Of a stretch of 64,000 nucleotides of DNA, positions 34,363-43,328 are shown in pieces; position 1 is the stretch's first letter; every line of letters starts with the position of its first letter. Made by a program: the position numbers and the translations under genes. The DNA is from Oscillospiraceae bacterium (GTDB lineage Bacteria > Bacillota > Clostridia > Oscillospirales > Ruminococcaceae): contig JAGAUA010000019.1 of NCBI GenBank assembly GCA_017847885.1, forward strand, positions 1-64,000, read 5' to 3'. The notes beneath the pieces were generated by a model. The model was not told the origin of the DNA, searched no databases, and saw only the letters and a list, made by a program, of their open reading frames with translations.

Positions 34363-36225
34363 ATGCCGAAAAAACAAAAGCTGTGCGGAAACTGTTTTTC
34401 ACGCCTTAAAGGGAAAAAGTGCCACGAGTGCGGATATACGGAAGATGATTCAAGAACTATGTATGACATTCTTCCCGTAGGAACGGTGCTGAACGACCGC
34501 TATGTGGTCGGCAAACTGCTTGGCAAGGGCGGCTTCGGCATAACCTACCTTGCTTATGACCAAAAGGAAAATCGGGCGGTCGCCGTCAAGGAATACTATC
34601 CCGACAAAACCGCGATACGTTCAAATGACAATATTACCGTTGAACCGATGACGTCCTTTCAGACAGAGGATTTTTCCGAGGGGCTGGAACGCTTTTTCAA
34701 TGAGGCGGAAATAATAATGAAGTTCCGTGAAAGCTCCGATATTCTCGGATTATACGATGTTTTCCGCATGAACGGCACAGCTTACTATGCAATGGAGTTC
34801 TTTCACGGTATCCCTCTGAAATCCTATGTAAGCAGCATAGGCAGAATTACCGAAAGTGAAGCCGTATATATTGCCGAGCGTATTCTCCCTGCTCTGTCGG
34901 TGATACATAAAGGCGGTATTCTTCACCGTGATGTTTCTCCCGATAATATAATGCTCTGCGGAAACGGCAGAGTCATGCTCATTGATTTCGGTTCGGCAAG
35001 GATTTTATCCGGCGGCAGTCAGCAGAATATGTCGGTAATACTCAAGGATGGTTTTGCGCCAATCGAACAGTACCAGAAAAAAAGCAGTCAGGGCGGCTGG
35101 ACAGATATTTATTCTCTGGCAATGTCTCTTTATTTCGGTCTGACGGGTATCGCTCCCGAAAATCCTATCATACGCCTTGAGGACGACAGCTCTTTTCAGA
35201 AAGGTATTAAAAGTATTTCCGACGGACTTGCCGAAATCATAAAAAAAGCCTCCGCCGTAAACAAAGAGGACAGATACCAAAACGCTGACGATATGCTCTC
35301 CGATATTGAAAAATGCCAAATTACAGCAAAAATGCCCGATATCGGCGAAAATGCAGGCACAATTATCAGCTCACCCGATTTAACCAAGAACAATCGCGGC
35401 AGAAAAAGGCCTACAACCGTTATTTCCGCTTTCTTTGCTTCAGCCGCAATGATTTTTACGGCTATACGTGCTGCCATAAAACCGACTGTTATTGAGGTGA
35501 AAATAGGCGGAGAGATGTTTTCCATAAACGAAACGGAGCTTGATTTGCAGAACCGTGAGCTTACAAACGCTCAGATCGCAAATCTCAAGCATATGAAAAA
35601 GCTGAAATCTCTCAACCTTTCCGATAATTACATTACCGACCTTTCCTGCCTTGACGGTCTTACCGAGCTTGAGTCGTTGCATTTCAACAACAATAACGTT
35701 TCCGATATAAGCTTTATGCGTTCCATGAAGCATATTAAAAATATCAGCGCCGAAAACAACAGCATTTCGGATATTTCCGTCCTCAGCGACAAAACCGAGC
35801 TTGAGCAAGTTTTTTTCGGGGATAATTATGTTACCGATATTTCTCCCCTTGCAGGCAGCAGAGGACTTGTTTCTGCCGGCTTCAACGAAGCTCAGATAGG
35901 AACTCTCGACGCCTTGACGGATATGCCCAAGCTTGAAATGGTATGTCTTGCCGGCTGCAACCTGAAAAGCATCGAACCCCTCCGCGGCTGCGATAATCTG
36001 CGATTTGTATACCTCGGCAGGAATAAACTTGACGACGTATCTCCGCTGGCAGGCTGTAATATCAAGGAGCTTTACCTCGACAACAACCGTCTTTCGGGTC
36101 ACACGGACAGCTTTAAAGGGATAACGCTCAACGGCTTTGTGTTCATTGAGGGCAACGGTTTTTCCGAGGACGAGATACAAAATATCATTAATATTATGGA
36201 CGGCAAATTTAACGTATATTACTGA
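34363..36225 (+). CDS. transmembrane Ser/Thr kinase with zinc ribbon and extracellular leucine-rich repeats
   Basis: A 620-residue protein from the ATG at 34363 (AGAGGTG upstream; a GTG three codons earlier is possible). Residues 8-23 are a zinc ribbon (C8, C11, C20, C23). Residues 45-315 are a Hanks-type kinase with glycine loop LGKGGFG, K76 in VAVKEYYP, HRD (188-190) and DFG (208-210). A basic stretch (NRGRKRP) and one helix (about 352-369) follow, then seven or eight internalin-like 22-residue repeats (L..L.L..N.ITDLS.L). The kinase should be cytoplasmic and the repeats outside, so it reads as a receptor kinase. The gene following by 23 nt encodes a small HTH protein, a candidate substrate or partner. 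What the repeats bind is unknown. Confidence 0.9.
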   Translation: MPKKQKLCGNCFSRLKGKKCHECGYTEDDSRTMYDILPVGTVLNDRYVVGKLLGKGGFGITYLAYDQKENRAVAVKEYYPDKTAIRSNDNITVEPMTSFQTEDFSEGLERFFNEAEIIMKFRESSDILGLYDVFRMNGTAYYAMEFFHGIPLKSYVSSIGRITESEAVYIAERILPALSVIHKGGILHRDVSPDNIMLCGNGRVMLIDFGSARILSGGSQQNMSVILKDGFAPIEQYQKKSSQGGWTDIYSLAMSLYFGLTGIAPENPIIRLEDDSSFQKGIKSISDGLAEIIKKASAVNKEDRYQNADDMLSDIEKCQITAKMPDIGENAGTIISSPDLTKNNRGRKRPTTVISAFFASAAMIFTAIRAAIKPTVIEVKIGGEMFSINETELDLQNRELTNAQIANLKHMKKLKSLNLSDNYITDLSCLDGLTELESLHFNNNNVSDISFMRSMKHIKNISAENNSISDISVLSDKTELEQVFFGDNYVTDISPLAGSRGLVSAGFNEAQIGTLDALTDMPKLEMVCLAGCNLKSIEPLRGCDNLRFVYLGRNKLDDVSPLAGCNIKELYLDNNRLSGHTDSFKGITLNGFVFIEGNGFSEDEIQNIINIMDGKFNVYY

Positions 36226-36248
36226 TATATGTCAGCTGAAATGTGGTG

Positions 36249-36659
36249 ATGAAAATTAAAACGTCAGATATTGAAAAAATGATAAGAAGAACCAAACGTC
36301 TCAATATGAAGGTCATTGAGGAAAATGCGCCGCCTACGCTGAATGAATATATTTTGGAGTGCCTTAACGAAAAAGGAGTAAGGCGCAGCAAGCTTATCGG
36401 TATGCTTAATATTGACAGAAATTACGGATATCAGATACTTAACGGAACACGCACGCCCACGAGGCGTATTATCATTCAAATCGGGTTGATACTAGGTCTT
36501 GAAGTCAGTCAGGTTCAGAAAATGCTGACAATTGCAGAACGTGACGTTCTTTATGTCCGCCGTCCGGAGGACGCAAAGATCGTACATTGTCTTGAACATA
36601 AATTCACCTATGAAGAATCCTGCGAATTTATATGGGGAGAAGTACCCATTAAAACATAG
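36249..36659 (+). CDS. small HTH protein paired with the receptor kinase
   Basis: A 136-residue protein. Two GTG codons immediately precede the chosen ATG at 36249, and the ribosome site is weak, suggesting dependence on the upstream gene. Residues about 35-95 (LNEYILECLNEKGVRRSKLI, then RNYGYQILNGTRTPTRRIII) look like an XRE/lambda-repressor-type helix-turn-helix. The N-terminal 20 residues are basic with threonines (RRTKRLN) that could be phosphorylated, and the C-terminal part carries an acidic patch. Its closeness to the kinase suggests that the kinase signals through it. I do not recognise a named family. Confidence 0.75.
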   Translation: MKIKTSDIEKMIRRTKRLNMKVIEENAPPTLNEYILECLNEKGVRRSKLIGMLNIDRNYGYQILNGTRTPTRRIIIQIGLILGLEVSQVQKMLTIAERDVLYVRRPEDAKIVHCLEHKFTYEESCEFIWGEVPIKT

Positions 36660-36734
36660 CATAAACATATGCTTTAATTATTACAGCCAATATATGGATT
36701 TGCCACTCTTTATATAAAAAAATAGAAAAAGCAC

Positions 36735-36763
36735 TTGAAAATTTTGTCTAAATATGTTATAAT
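36735..36763 (+). promoter_or_regulatory. promoter of the chemoreceptor gene
   Basis: TTGAAA (36735-36740), 17 nt, TATAAT (36758-36763), about 50 nt before the GTG start. Confidence 0.7.
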
Positions 36764-36815
36764 TGGTATGTATTAAGCATTTTGTGTCTATTATTCATTT
36801 TTAGGAGTGGTGTAT

Positions 36816-38678
36816 GTGAAAAAAACGCTGAACAGACATATTATGATCGCGTGTATTCTTGCGCTGGTGTTTATGATAACCGTTTTGTTTACAGTCCAGA
36901 CATCGGTAATGAAGACTAATGCTAAAAATACGTCTGTGACCCGTATAGAAGATGTAGTTGAAAAGCTTGAAGCAAATGATGCCGAAACAGCTGAACTTGT
37001 TGATCAGCTTAATGCCGATTATATCGCTAAGGCAGACGCTTTTGCTGAAATGATCAGCCTTGACCCAAGCATTATTGAGAACAAGGAGAAGCTTGACGAA
37101 ATCGCTGAAAGGCTTGATGTTGACGAGCTTCATATTTCCGATGAAAATGGTATACTCCAATGGGGCAACATTCCTGGATATTATGGATTTGATTTTAATT
37201 CCAGCGATCAGGGAAGAGAATTCATGGCCATTCTTGATGATCCCTCTATCAAAATCGCTCAGGATGCTCAGCCTAACGGCGCAGAAGGAAAATACTTCCA
37301 GTATATTGGTGTTTCAAGAATTGACGCTAGAGGTATCGTTCAGATAGGCAACACCCCCGAACGTCTCCAGAAACAAATTGAAAATAACAGCATAGACAAT
37401 GTTCTCAGTTCGTTTACGGTAGGAAACAACGGCTATGTTATGGCAGTTTCCAAGGCGGACGGCGTTATTGCCGCTCATCCGAACAAGGACTTGATCGGCG
37501 TCACAGCTGCCGAGGCAGGTATCAATGATAAGCTTCTCAGCAGCGGAAAAGCTGCTTTCTGCAAGGTCAGCGGAGAGTCCGTTTACTGCTGCAGCGGTGA
37601 AAACGACGAGTATATCCTTATTGCAGCAATGCCGCAAAACGAGGTTTACAGCGGCAGATCTGTACTTATGCTGATATTCATACTGTCTATCCTTGTTATG
37701 CTTGTAATCATAATCATTCTGATAAATAACATTGTTCAGAGGGTAATTATCAACGGCATCAACAGTATCCTTGACAAGATGAATGTTATTGCTTCCGGCA
37801 ACCTTGATATTGACTTTGACGTAAGAACTTGTCCCGAATACGAAACTCTCAGCAACGGAATAAACTCGATGCTTGCAAACATCAAGAGAAATATTGCCGA
37901 AACTCTTAAACTCAACGAAGACCAGAAGCGTGTGTTCGAAGAGGTTACAGGCATATCCGCAAATATCGGAGTTGAATCTTCCGAGATGCAGGACGTTGCC
38001 GCAAAGCTTTCCGACGGCTCTGCAACACAGGCTGCTACTGTTGAAGAGATCACAGCTTCGTTCAGCACTATTTCCGAGCAGATAAAGGACAGCGCCGAAT
38101 CTGCAAGAAACGCAAGCAATCTTTCGGGAGAAACCACTCAGCTTCTCGACGCAGGTGCGGAAAAGCTTGGCGAGCTTCAGAACGCTATGCACAAAATCGA
38201 AGAATCCTCGAATAAGATCAGCAATATCGTTAAAACCATTGAAGATATCGCGTTCCAGACCAATATTCTTGCTCTCAACGCGGCTGTTGAGGCTGCCCGC
38301 GCAGGTCAGCACGGAAAGGGCTTTGCGGTTGTTGCCGATGAAGTAAGAAACCTTGCAAACAAGAGTGCCGAGGCAACAAAGGGTACTGCTGCGCTTATTG
38401 ACGAAACCAAGCAGGCTGTTGCCGAGGGTGCAAGAATTGCAAACGAAACTGCTGAGCAGCTCCGCTCGATGATGAACGGAATTTCTGAAAGCAACAAGCT
38501 TGTTGACAGCATTGCCGAGGCTGCGGAACAGCAGGCTGACGCATTTGAACAGATTGCAGACAGTATGCTTCACATCTCCGAGGTTGTTCAGCAGAATGCA
38601 GCGATTTCCGCAAGTGCCGAATCTACGGCGAATAAGCTTGACGGACTTGCACAGTCGCTTAAAGTTCTTTTTGAATGA
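36816..38678 (+). CDS. methyl-accepting chemotaxis protein
   Basis: A 620-residue chemoreceptor. TM1 lies at about 8-28 ([18 protein letters not shown]), followed by an extracellular Cache-type sensor (about 40-275, ending [13 protein letters not shown]), TM2 ([20 protein letters not shown]), a HAMP domain and a long cytoplasmic four-helix bundle. The signalling tip [20 protein letters not shown] is perfectly conserved. GTG at 36816 is chosen because AGGAG lies 8 nt upstream. It would control the CheA kinase in a motile cell; no che or flagellar gene is in the window. The ligand is unknown, though many Cache receptors bind amino acids or organic acids. Confidence 0.93.
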   Translation: MKKTLNRHIMIACILALVFMITVLFTVQTSVMKTNAKNTSVTRIEDVVEKLEANDAETAELVDQLNADYIAKADAFAEMISLDPSIIENKEKLDEIAERLDVDELHISDENGILQWGNIPGYYGFDFNSSDQGREFMAILDDPSIKIAQDAQPNGAEGKYFQYIGVSRIDARGIVQIGNTPERLQKQIENNSIDNVLSSFTVGNNGYVMAVSKADGVIAAHPNKDLIGVTAAEAGINDKLLSSGKAAFCKVSGESVYCCSGENDEYILIAAMPQNEVYSGRSVLMLIFILSILVMLVIIIILINNIVQRVIINGINSILDKMNVIASGNLDIDFDVRTCPEYETLSNGINSMLANIKRNIAETLKLNEDQKRVFEEVTGISANIGVESSEMQDVAAKLSDGSATQAATVEEITASFSTISEQIKDSAESARNASNLSGETTQLLDAGAEKLGELQNAMHKIEESSNKISNIVKTIEDIAFQTNILALNAAVEAARAGQHGKGFAVVADEVRNLANKSAEATKGTAALIDETKQAVAEGARIANETAEQLRSMMNGISESNKLVDSIAEAAEQQADAFEQIADSMLHISEVVQQNAAISASAESTANKLDGLAQSLKVLFE

Positions 38679-38699
38679 TTTTCGTTACATACAAATATT

Positions 38700-38730
38700 T
38701 AAGGCTGCATAGCGATCTATGCAGCCTTTC
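38700..38730. terminator. bidirectional terminator
   Basis: AGGCTGCATAG-cgat-CTATGCAGCCT followed by TTCGTTTT, between the chemoreceptor gene and the convergent TauE gene. Confidence 0.8.
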
Positions 38731-38746
38731 GTTTTATCAACACACA

Positions 38747-39523
38747 CTATGCAAATATTTTAAACGCAAAAATCGCCGCACCAAGTACCGTAAGCACAAT
38801 GCCCGTTGCCCTGTTGAGGGTTTTCGGCTCGGCTTTGTTTGCAAAAACTGCGGCTATCCTTGCCCAGATAAGCGTGAAAACAACGCACAAAACGAGAACA
38901 AGCGGGTCAGGCATACCGCCGAATGAAATATGTGAAATACACCCCGTCAGCGCGGTAAATGCCATGATAAGCACGCTTGTGCCGACAGCGGTTTTAAGCT
39001 CGTAGCCAAGCACGCTTGTCAGTATCAGAAGCATCATCATTCCACCGCCTGCGCCGATAAATCCGCATATAAAGCCAATTATTACACCGCATATAACCGA
39101 CTGAATGATACGCTTTTTCGGAGAAACCGCCTGCATTGCTTCTTTTGTTGTCATAACCGGCTTGACAATGAACTTTATTCCCAGCAAAAATGTCATAAAC
39201 ACAGAAAAATTGCCCATTGTATTTGACGGCACAAGCTTTGAGATATAGCTGCCGATAACGGTAAATATCAGAACGCTTACCATCATTACAAGACCGTTTT
39301 TTATGTCAAGGTTTTTGTTTTTGCCGTATGTATACGCGGAAATCGCACTTGCAAGAACATCGGAAGCAAGGGCAATGCCTACCGCCTGATACGGTTCAAT
39401 GCCCAGAAAGGTTATCAGCATAGGCGAGATAACCGCCGCCGCGCTCATTCCTGCAAAGCCTGTGCCAAGTCCTGCACCCATACCTGCAAAAAAGGTTATG
39501 ATTATGGTTGTTAAAATTTGCAT
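38747..39523 (-). CDS. TauE/SafE family anion exporter
   Basis: A 258-residue membrane protein with about eight helices. The family pattern is visible in the N-terminal FFAGMGAGLGTGFAGMSAAA and, after the midpoint, GFICGFIGAGGGMMMLLIL, two inverted repeats with G-G/S-G loops. Family members export sulfite, sulfoacetate or related small anions across the cytoplasmic membrane; no sulfur genes are near, so the substrate is open. GGAGG precedes the ATG at 39523. Transcribed alone. Confidence 0.9.
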   Translation of the reverse strand: MQILTTIIITFFAGMGAGLGTGFAGMSAAAVISPMLITFLGIEPYQAVGIALASDVLASAISAYTYGKNKNLDIKNGLVMMVSVLIFTVIGSYISKLVPSNTMGNFSVFMTFLLGIKFIVKPVMTTKEAMQAVSPKKRIIQSVICGVIIGFICGFIGAGGGMMMLLILTSVLGYELKTAVGTSVLIMAFTALTGCISHISFGGMPDPLVLVLCVVFTLIWARIAAVFANKAEPKTLNRATGIVLTVLGAAIFAFKIFA

Positions 39524-39657
39524 TAATGTTCCTCCGTTTAAAACGCTTGATTTATATTAAATATCAGAGTATAATTATAGTATCCAATTATTAAATTTGT
39601 TAAGGCAAGGTTTTTAACTGTTTCTGAATTTTGGAAAATCAGCGGAGGCTTGTGAGT

Positions 39658-39999
39658 ATGAATAAAGTTAAAGTGATTGCTGCCGCTGTAATAACGGTGT
39701 TTGCCGCGTCTGTTATCGGTACGGCATTGATTATGCAAAAGCCCGAAAGCAGGGTCGCGGAGGTCGTGCAGGACGGAAAGGTGCTTTACACTATTGATTT
39801 AAGCACGGTTGAAAATCAAAGCTTTACCGTGACATATGAAGGCAGAAGCAATACTATCACCGTGGAAAACGGCGAAATATACGTGTCAGCGGCGGATTGT
39901 CCCGATAAGATATGCATGAAGACGGGAAAACTGCAATACGAGGGTATGCCCGTTGTTTGCCTGCCAAACAAGCTGATAATTCGTTTTAAGGAGGACTGA
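39658..39999 (+). CDS. NusG domain II-containing membrane-anchored protein
   Basis: A 113-residue protein with an N-terminal helix (VKVIAAAVITVFAASVIGTA) and an extracytoplasmic NusG-II-like beta domain (EVVQDGKVLYTIDLS, then SAADCPDKICMKTGKL and GMPVVCLPNKLIIRF). The conserved CPDKxC cysteines may form a disulfide. In Bacillota it is nearly always paired with a Gx transporter, the next gene here, and with FMN-binding or ApbE-type proteins elsewhere. The start at 39658 follows GCGGAGG; a longer ATG-led frame has no ribosome site. Function unknown. Confidence 0.88.
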   Translation: MNKVKVIAAAVITVFAASVIGTALIMQKPESRVAEVVQDGKVLYTIDLSTVENQSFTVTYEGRSNTITVENGEIYVSAADCPDKICMKTGKLQYEGMPVVCLPNKLIIRFKED

Positions 40000-40001
40000 G
40001 C

Positions 40002-40502
40002 ATAATTAAGGTCAAACGGCTTGCGGAGCTTTCGGTCCTTACGGCTGCCGCGCTAATAATTTTTATTGTTGAGCTTCAGCTTCCGGCACCCGTGCCTGTT
40101 CCGGGAATTAAGCTGGGACTTGCAAATATAATAACGGTTTATGCGGTGTACCATTATTCTGCGGCGGAAACGGCGTGCATGACTGCCGTGAGAGTGTTCC
40201 TCGGAGCGGTTTTCTGCGGAAATATGTCTGCACTTATATACAGCGCGGCTGGAGCGGCGCTTTGTCTTGCCGCAATGCTCATTATGAAGAAAATTCTCGA
40301 CGAAAAGCATATTTGGCTTTGCAGCATTATCGGCGCCGTTTTTCACAACATCGGTCAGATAATTGCGGCTGTCATAGTTATGGACACACTCTCGGTTGCC
40401 GCATATTTTCCCATTCTGGTGCTTTCTGGGTGTATAGCAGGCTTTTTCACGGGAATTTGCGCCCAAACGGTCATAAGCAGGCTCGGACGAAAAATGAAAT
40501 AA
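40002..40502 (+). CDS. Gx transporter family membrane protein, probable non-AUG start
   Basis: A 166-residue protein with five or six helices, often labelled heptaprenyl diphosphate synthase component I, but resembling ECF-type S components (PVPGIKLGLANIITVYAVYH is the family signature). The first usable GTG (40092) would cut off the first helix, AELSVLTAAALIIFIVELQL, which is conserved in relatives. A perfect AAGGAGG at 39988-39994 is 7 nt before ATA (40002) and 10 nt before ATT (40005), and no ATG, GTG or TTG lies between. Translation therefore probably starts at AUA or AUU, coupled to the NusG-II gene that stops at 39999. A sequencing error is the alternative. Confidence 0.85.
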   Translation: MIKVKRLAELSVLTAAALIIFIVELQLPAPVPVPGIKLGLANIITVYAVYHYSAAETACMTAVRVFLGAVFCGNMSALIYSAAGAALCLAAMLIMKKILDEKHIWLCSIIGAVFHNIGQIIAAVIVMDTLSVAAYFPILVLSGCIAGFFTGICAQTVISRLGRKMK

Positions 40503-40518
40503 AAAGCCGCTTTTGGTC

Positions 40519-40547
40519 TTGCTATTTCGGCATATTTGTTGTATAAT
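40519..40547 (+). promoter_or_regulatory. promoter of the amino-acid ABC transporter
   Basis: TTGCTA (40519-40524), 17 nt, TATAAT (40542-40547), 80 nt before the permease start. No riboswitch or T-box is visible in the leader. Confidence 0.6.
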
Positions 40548-40626
40548 GAATGAGTATGGTTTAATATCATGTTATTTTGCTAAAACGATAAAGACCTGAT
40601 TTTCCAAAGACTAATGAGGTGATTTT

Positions 40627-41325
40627 TTGAGCTGGGAAGAAATCCTGCAATGTACCGGGGTCATCGCCAAATATCTTATACCGACCTTGAAAATATTCGG
40701 CTTTACGCTTATTTTTTCCATTCCGCTGGGCATGATAGTTGCGCTTTTGAAAATGTGCAAGTTCAAGCCTGTTTCGTGGATAATCAACGTATACATACTC
40801 ATAATGCGCGGTACGCCGCTTATGCTCCAGATAATTACGATATACTACGCAATACCTATGCTTAAGGTTTCGGATTCGGCGTTCCTGCAAAACCTTTTTG
40901 CAAATGTTGACACCAGAAGCGACAGCTATCAGTTTACCGCTCTTATTGTAGCGTTTGCACTCAACTATGCTGCGTACTTTGCTGAAATTTTCCGCGGAGG
41001 CATCGAGTCTATCCCGAAAGGACAGTACGAGGCCGCAGCGGCTTTGGGCATGACAAAGCTCCAGACATTTTTCCGCGTTATCCTGCCCCAGGTAGTAAAA
41101 AGAATTATTCCTGCAAGCTCAAACGAAATCATAACCCTTATCAAGGACACATCTCTTGCCTCGGTCATTGCATATGCCGAAATATTCCGCAAGGCAAAGG
41201 AGCAGATGGTAACTTACAGCAACCTTACTCCCCTTTTTGTTGCAGGCATATTCTACTTCATAATGAATGCGATACTGACTGCGGTATTTGCGGCTGTTGA
41301 GAAAAAACTGGATTATTACAAATAA
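40627..41325 (+). CDS. polar amino acid ABC transporter permease
   Basis: A 232-residue permease of the HisM/GlnP family. It has five predicted helices and the EAA loop YEAAAALGMTKLQTFFRVILP that docks on the ATPase; the N-terminal half holds MRGTPLMLQI, a family signature. Start TTG at 40627 behind GAGGTG. With the following ATPase it should import a polar amino acid, but no solute-binding protein gene is adjacent, so the substrate is unresolved and the binding protein must be encoded elsewhere. Confidence 0.93.
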   Translation: MSWEEILQCTGVIAKYLIPTLKIFGFTLIFSIPLGMIVALLKMCKFKPVSWIINVYILIMRGTPLMLQIITIYYAIPMLKVSDSAFLQNLFANVDTRSDSYQFTALIVAFALNYAAYFAEIFRGGIESIPKGQYEAAAALGMTKLQTFFRVILPQVVKRIIPASSNEIITLIKDTSLASVIAYAEIFRKAKEQMVTYSNLTPLFVAGIFYFIMNAILTAVFAAVEKKLDYYK

Positions 41326-41343
41326 TGGAGGCGTTGATGCGGC

Positions 41344-42117
41344 ATGGCTATATTGGAGGTATGCAACCTTTCAAAGAGCTTTGACAAACTTGAAGTTTTA
41401 AAGGATATTTCATTTAATGTTGAAAAGGGCGAGGTCGTTGCTGTTATCGGACCTTCGGGCAGCGGCAAATCAACAATGCTGCGGTGCATAAACCAGCTTG
41501 AAAAGGTCAGCGGCGGCAGCATTAAGGTTTGCGGTATGGACCTCATTGCCGAATACAAAAACGGAAAGCCTGTATATTCCTCTGCGGACGTTCTGCGGTC
41601 TATACGGCTTAAAATCGGACTTGTTTTCCAGAATTTCAATCTTTTTCCCCATATGAGCGTGCTGAAAAACGTTATGGAAGCACCCATGTGCGTACTGAAA
41701 AAAAGCAAGGAGGAAGCAGAGGAAACCGCCATGCTGCTCCTTAAAAAAATGGGTTTGGAGCAGAAAGCGGCTTCTTACCCATGCGAGCTTTCGGGCGGTC
41801 AGCAGCAGCGTGTATCTATAGCCCGCGCACTTGCGCTTAGTCCTGAAGTGCTGTTCTTTGACGAGCCTACTTCCGCACTTGACCCCGAGCTTACGGGCGA
41901 AATATTAAAGGTAATCAAGGAGCTTGCCCGTGAAAAAATGACAATGGTTATCGTTACACACGAAATGGCTTTTGCCCGTGACGTTGCAGACCATGTTATT
42001 TTCATGGACGGCGGTGTTATCGTCGAGGAAGGCACTCCCGAGCAGCTTTTTGGCGATACTCAAAACGAGCGCACAAAGCAGTTCCTGCAAAGATATAACA
42101 ATGATTATAAAGACTAA
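41344..42117 (+). CDS. polar amino acid ABC transporter ATPase
   Basis: A 257-residue GlnQ/HisP-type ATPase. Walker [11 protein letters not shown]-loop [17 protein letters not shown], signature [16 protein letters not shown], Walker [15 protein letters not shown] and H-loop [15 protein letters not shown] are intact. Between the Walker A and Q-loop it has a short insert ([20 protein letters not shown]) seen in a subset of these ATPases. GGAGG lies 12 nt before the ATG. It is followed by a terminator, ending the two-gene operon. Confidence 0.94.
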   Translation: MAILEVCNLSKSFDKLEVLKDISFNVEKGEVVAVIGPSGSGKSTMLRCINQLEKVSGGSIKVCGMDLIAEYKNGKPVYSSADVLRSIRLKIGLVFQNFNLFPHMSVLKNVMEAPMCVLKKSKEEAEETAMLLLKKMGLEQKAASYPCELSGGQQQRVSIARALALSPEVLFFDEPTSALDPELTGEILKVIKELAREKMTMVIVTHEMAFARDVADHVIFMDGGVIVEEGTPEQLFGDTQNERTKQFLQRYNNDYKD

Positions 42118-42155
42118 AAAACCGAGGCTGTTGCAGTTTTGCAGCAGCCTCGGTT
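42117..42155. terminator. terminator of the ABC operon
   Basis: AACCGAGGCTG and CAGCCTCGGTT enclose a further TTGCAG-tt-TTGCAG-type loop; located between convergent genes. Confidence 0.75.
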
Positions 42156-42170
42156 TGTATTAATAGCAGT

Positions 42171-42362
42171 TTAGCCGACCTGACCGTTATCGCTGGGCAT
42201 TACAAGAGCAGCAATGATGTATGCCGCAATGCCGAAGCCCGAGAGGCAAAGGATACCCCAGATAAGGCGGACAACCGTTGTGTCGATGTTGAGATAACGT
42301 GCAACACCCGAACATACACCGCATATCTTGCGGTCGGATTCACATTTCATAAGCTTATTCAT
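42171..42362 (-). CDS. PspC domain protein
   Basis: A 63-residue PspC protein: MNKLMKCESDRKICGVCSGV, followed by ARYLNIDTTVVRLIW and one helix (GILCLSGFGIAAYIIAALVM) ending in PSD. PspC proteins are small inner-membrane proteins tied to envelope-stress responses. Last gene of the PadR-DUF1700-DUF4097-PspC group, 33 nt after the preceding stop, with AAAGGA before its start. Confidence 0.92.
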   Translation of the reverse strand: MNKLMKCESDRKICGVCSGVARYLNIDTTVVRLIWGILCLSGFGIAAYIIAALVMPSDNGQVG

Positions 42363-42395
42363 AAAAAATCATCCTTTCAAAATTTATATTGAGTA

Positions 42396-43328
42396 TCAAT
42401 CTTCGGAGAAATCAATATTGCATTCTCCTGCCGTGAGCTTTATATCAATTGAATTTCCCTTGCTGTCGGATTCTTGTGGAACTTCAGTTACGTTAGTTTC
42501 AAACGAAGTTTCGGCAATCATTGTAGTTACAGTTACGTCAACATTATTTTCATAAGACCTGCCGTTTATCGAAACATCGCCCGCTGTCTTTTTAACATTG
42601 ATATTGTAATCACTAAGCGAACCTATGATATCCATGTTAAGCGCGCCTGCCTGAAGCTTGATATTATTCTCGCCTGTGAGATTAAAATTGCTGAAATCCA
42701 TAGCGCCTGCCTGCATTTTAAGGTCGCAGTCGTTAAAGCTGCTGTTATAGAAGTCTGCCGCACCTGCGTTCATCTTTATGTCTGCGGAATCCTGCGCAAT
42801 AATTCTGTCAAAGCTTGCCGAGCCTGCGTTAATGGTTATATCAATATCATTTGCTGTAATATCATACGCATAAAGCTCGCCTGCGTTTACACAAAAATCA
42901 ACTTTTTCATAAGCGATTTTCGGAAGCGTAATAAGAATTTCTGGATACTTTCCGCTAAATAAATTCATTAAGTTCTCGCTGTTGTTATATTTAAGGGTCA
43001 GGCAGCCGTCCTTTACCTCCAAGGTATAGCGCTGGGGGTCAATGTTATTGGAGTAAACATAAAATTCATCGCCCTGCTGAACTGTTACCGAGCCGAAATC
43101 AACGCTTATATCAAGAGAATCTATTTCAACATCGTCACCGAAGTGTGCTTCCTCCGAGGTCAGCTCTGTACTTTCTGCTGTGACAAAGCTGCCGTCGGAA
43201 AAATATTTGCTAATATCGATATTAGGCTGTCTGTACAAGCCAAAGATAGCTAAAACAACCATGGCAATAACGCCTATAATTGTAAGCACAATGCCTGTTG
43301 TAAGGAACTTTAAGCATACCTTTTTCAT
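42396..43328 (-). CDS. DUF4097 family membrane-anchored beta-helix protein
   Basis: A 310-residue protein with one N-terminal helix (TTGIVLTIIGVIAMVVLAIF) and an extracytoplasmic right-handed beta-helix of the DUF4097/DUF4098 type, in which short turns recur (ANDIDITINAGSASFDRIIA, SADIKMNAGAADFYNSSF, DLKMQAGAMDFSNF, NIKLQAGALNMDIIG). These repeat roughly every 20 residues. It overlaps the DUF1700 gene by one base (TAATG), so translation is coupled. The role is unknown, but the PadR-DUF1700-DUF4097 set is common in Bacillota and linked to cell-envelope stress. Confidence 0.9.
   Translation of the reverse strand: MKKVCLKFLTTGIVLTIIGVIAMVVLAIFGLYRQPNIDISKYFSDGSFVTAESTELTSEEAHFGDDVEIDSLDISVDFGSVTVQQGDEFYVYSNNIDPQRYTLEVKDGCLTLKYNNSENLMNLFSGKYPEILITLPKIAYEKVDFCVNAGELYAYDITANDIDITINAGSASFDRIIAQDSADIKMNAGAADFYNSSFNDCDLKMQAGAMDFSNFNLTGENNIKLQAGALNMDIIGSLSDYNINVKKTAGDVSINGRSYENNVDVTVTTMIAETSFETNVTEVPQESDSKGNSIDIKLTAGECNIDFSED

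Noticed and set aside
37314..38573. 419-codon minus-strand open frame opposite the chemoreceptor gene
   Set aside because: Antisense of a highly conserved chemoreceptor; its sequence is rich in Cys and Leu with no recognisable domain.
40503..40626. Possible T-box or riboswitch before the amino-acid ABC transporter
   Set aside because: The leader is too short and lacks a T-box sequence or any known aptamer block.
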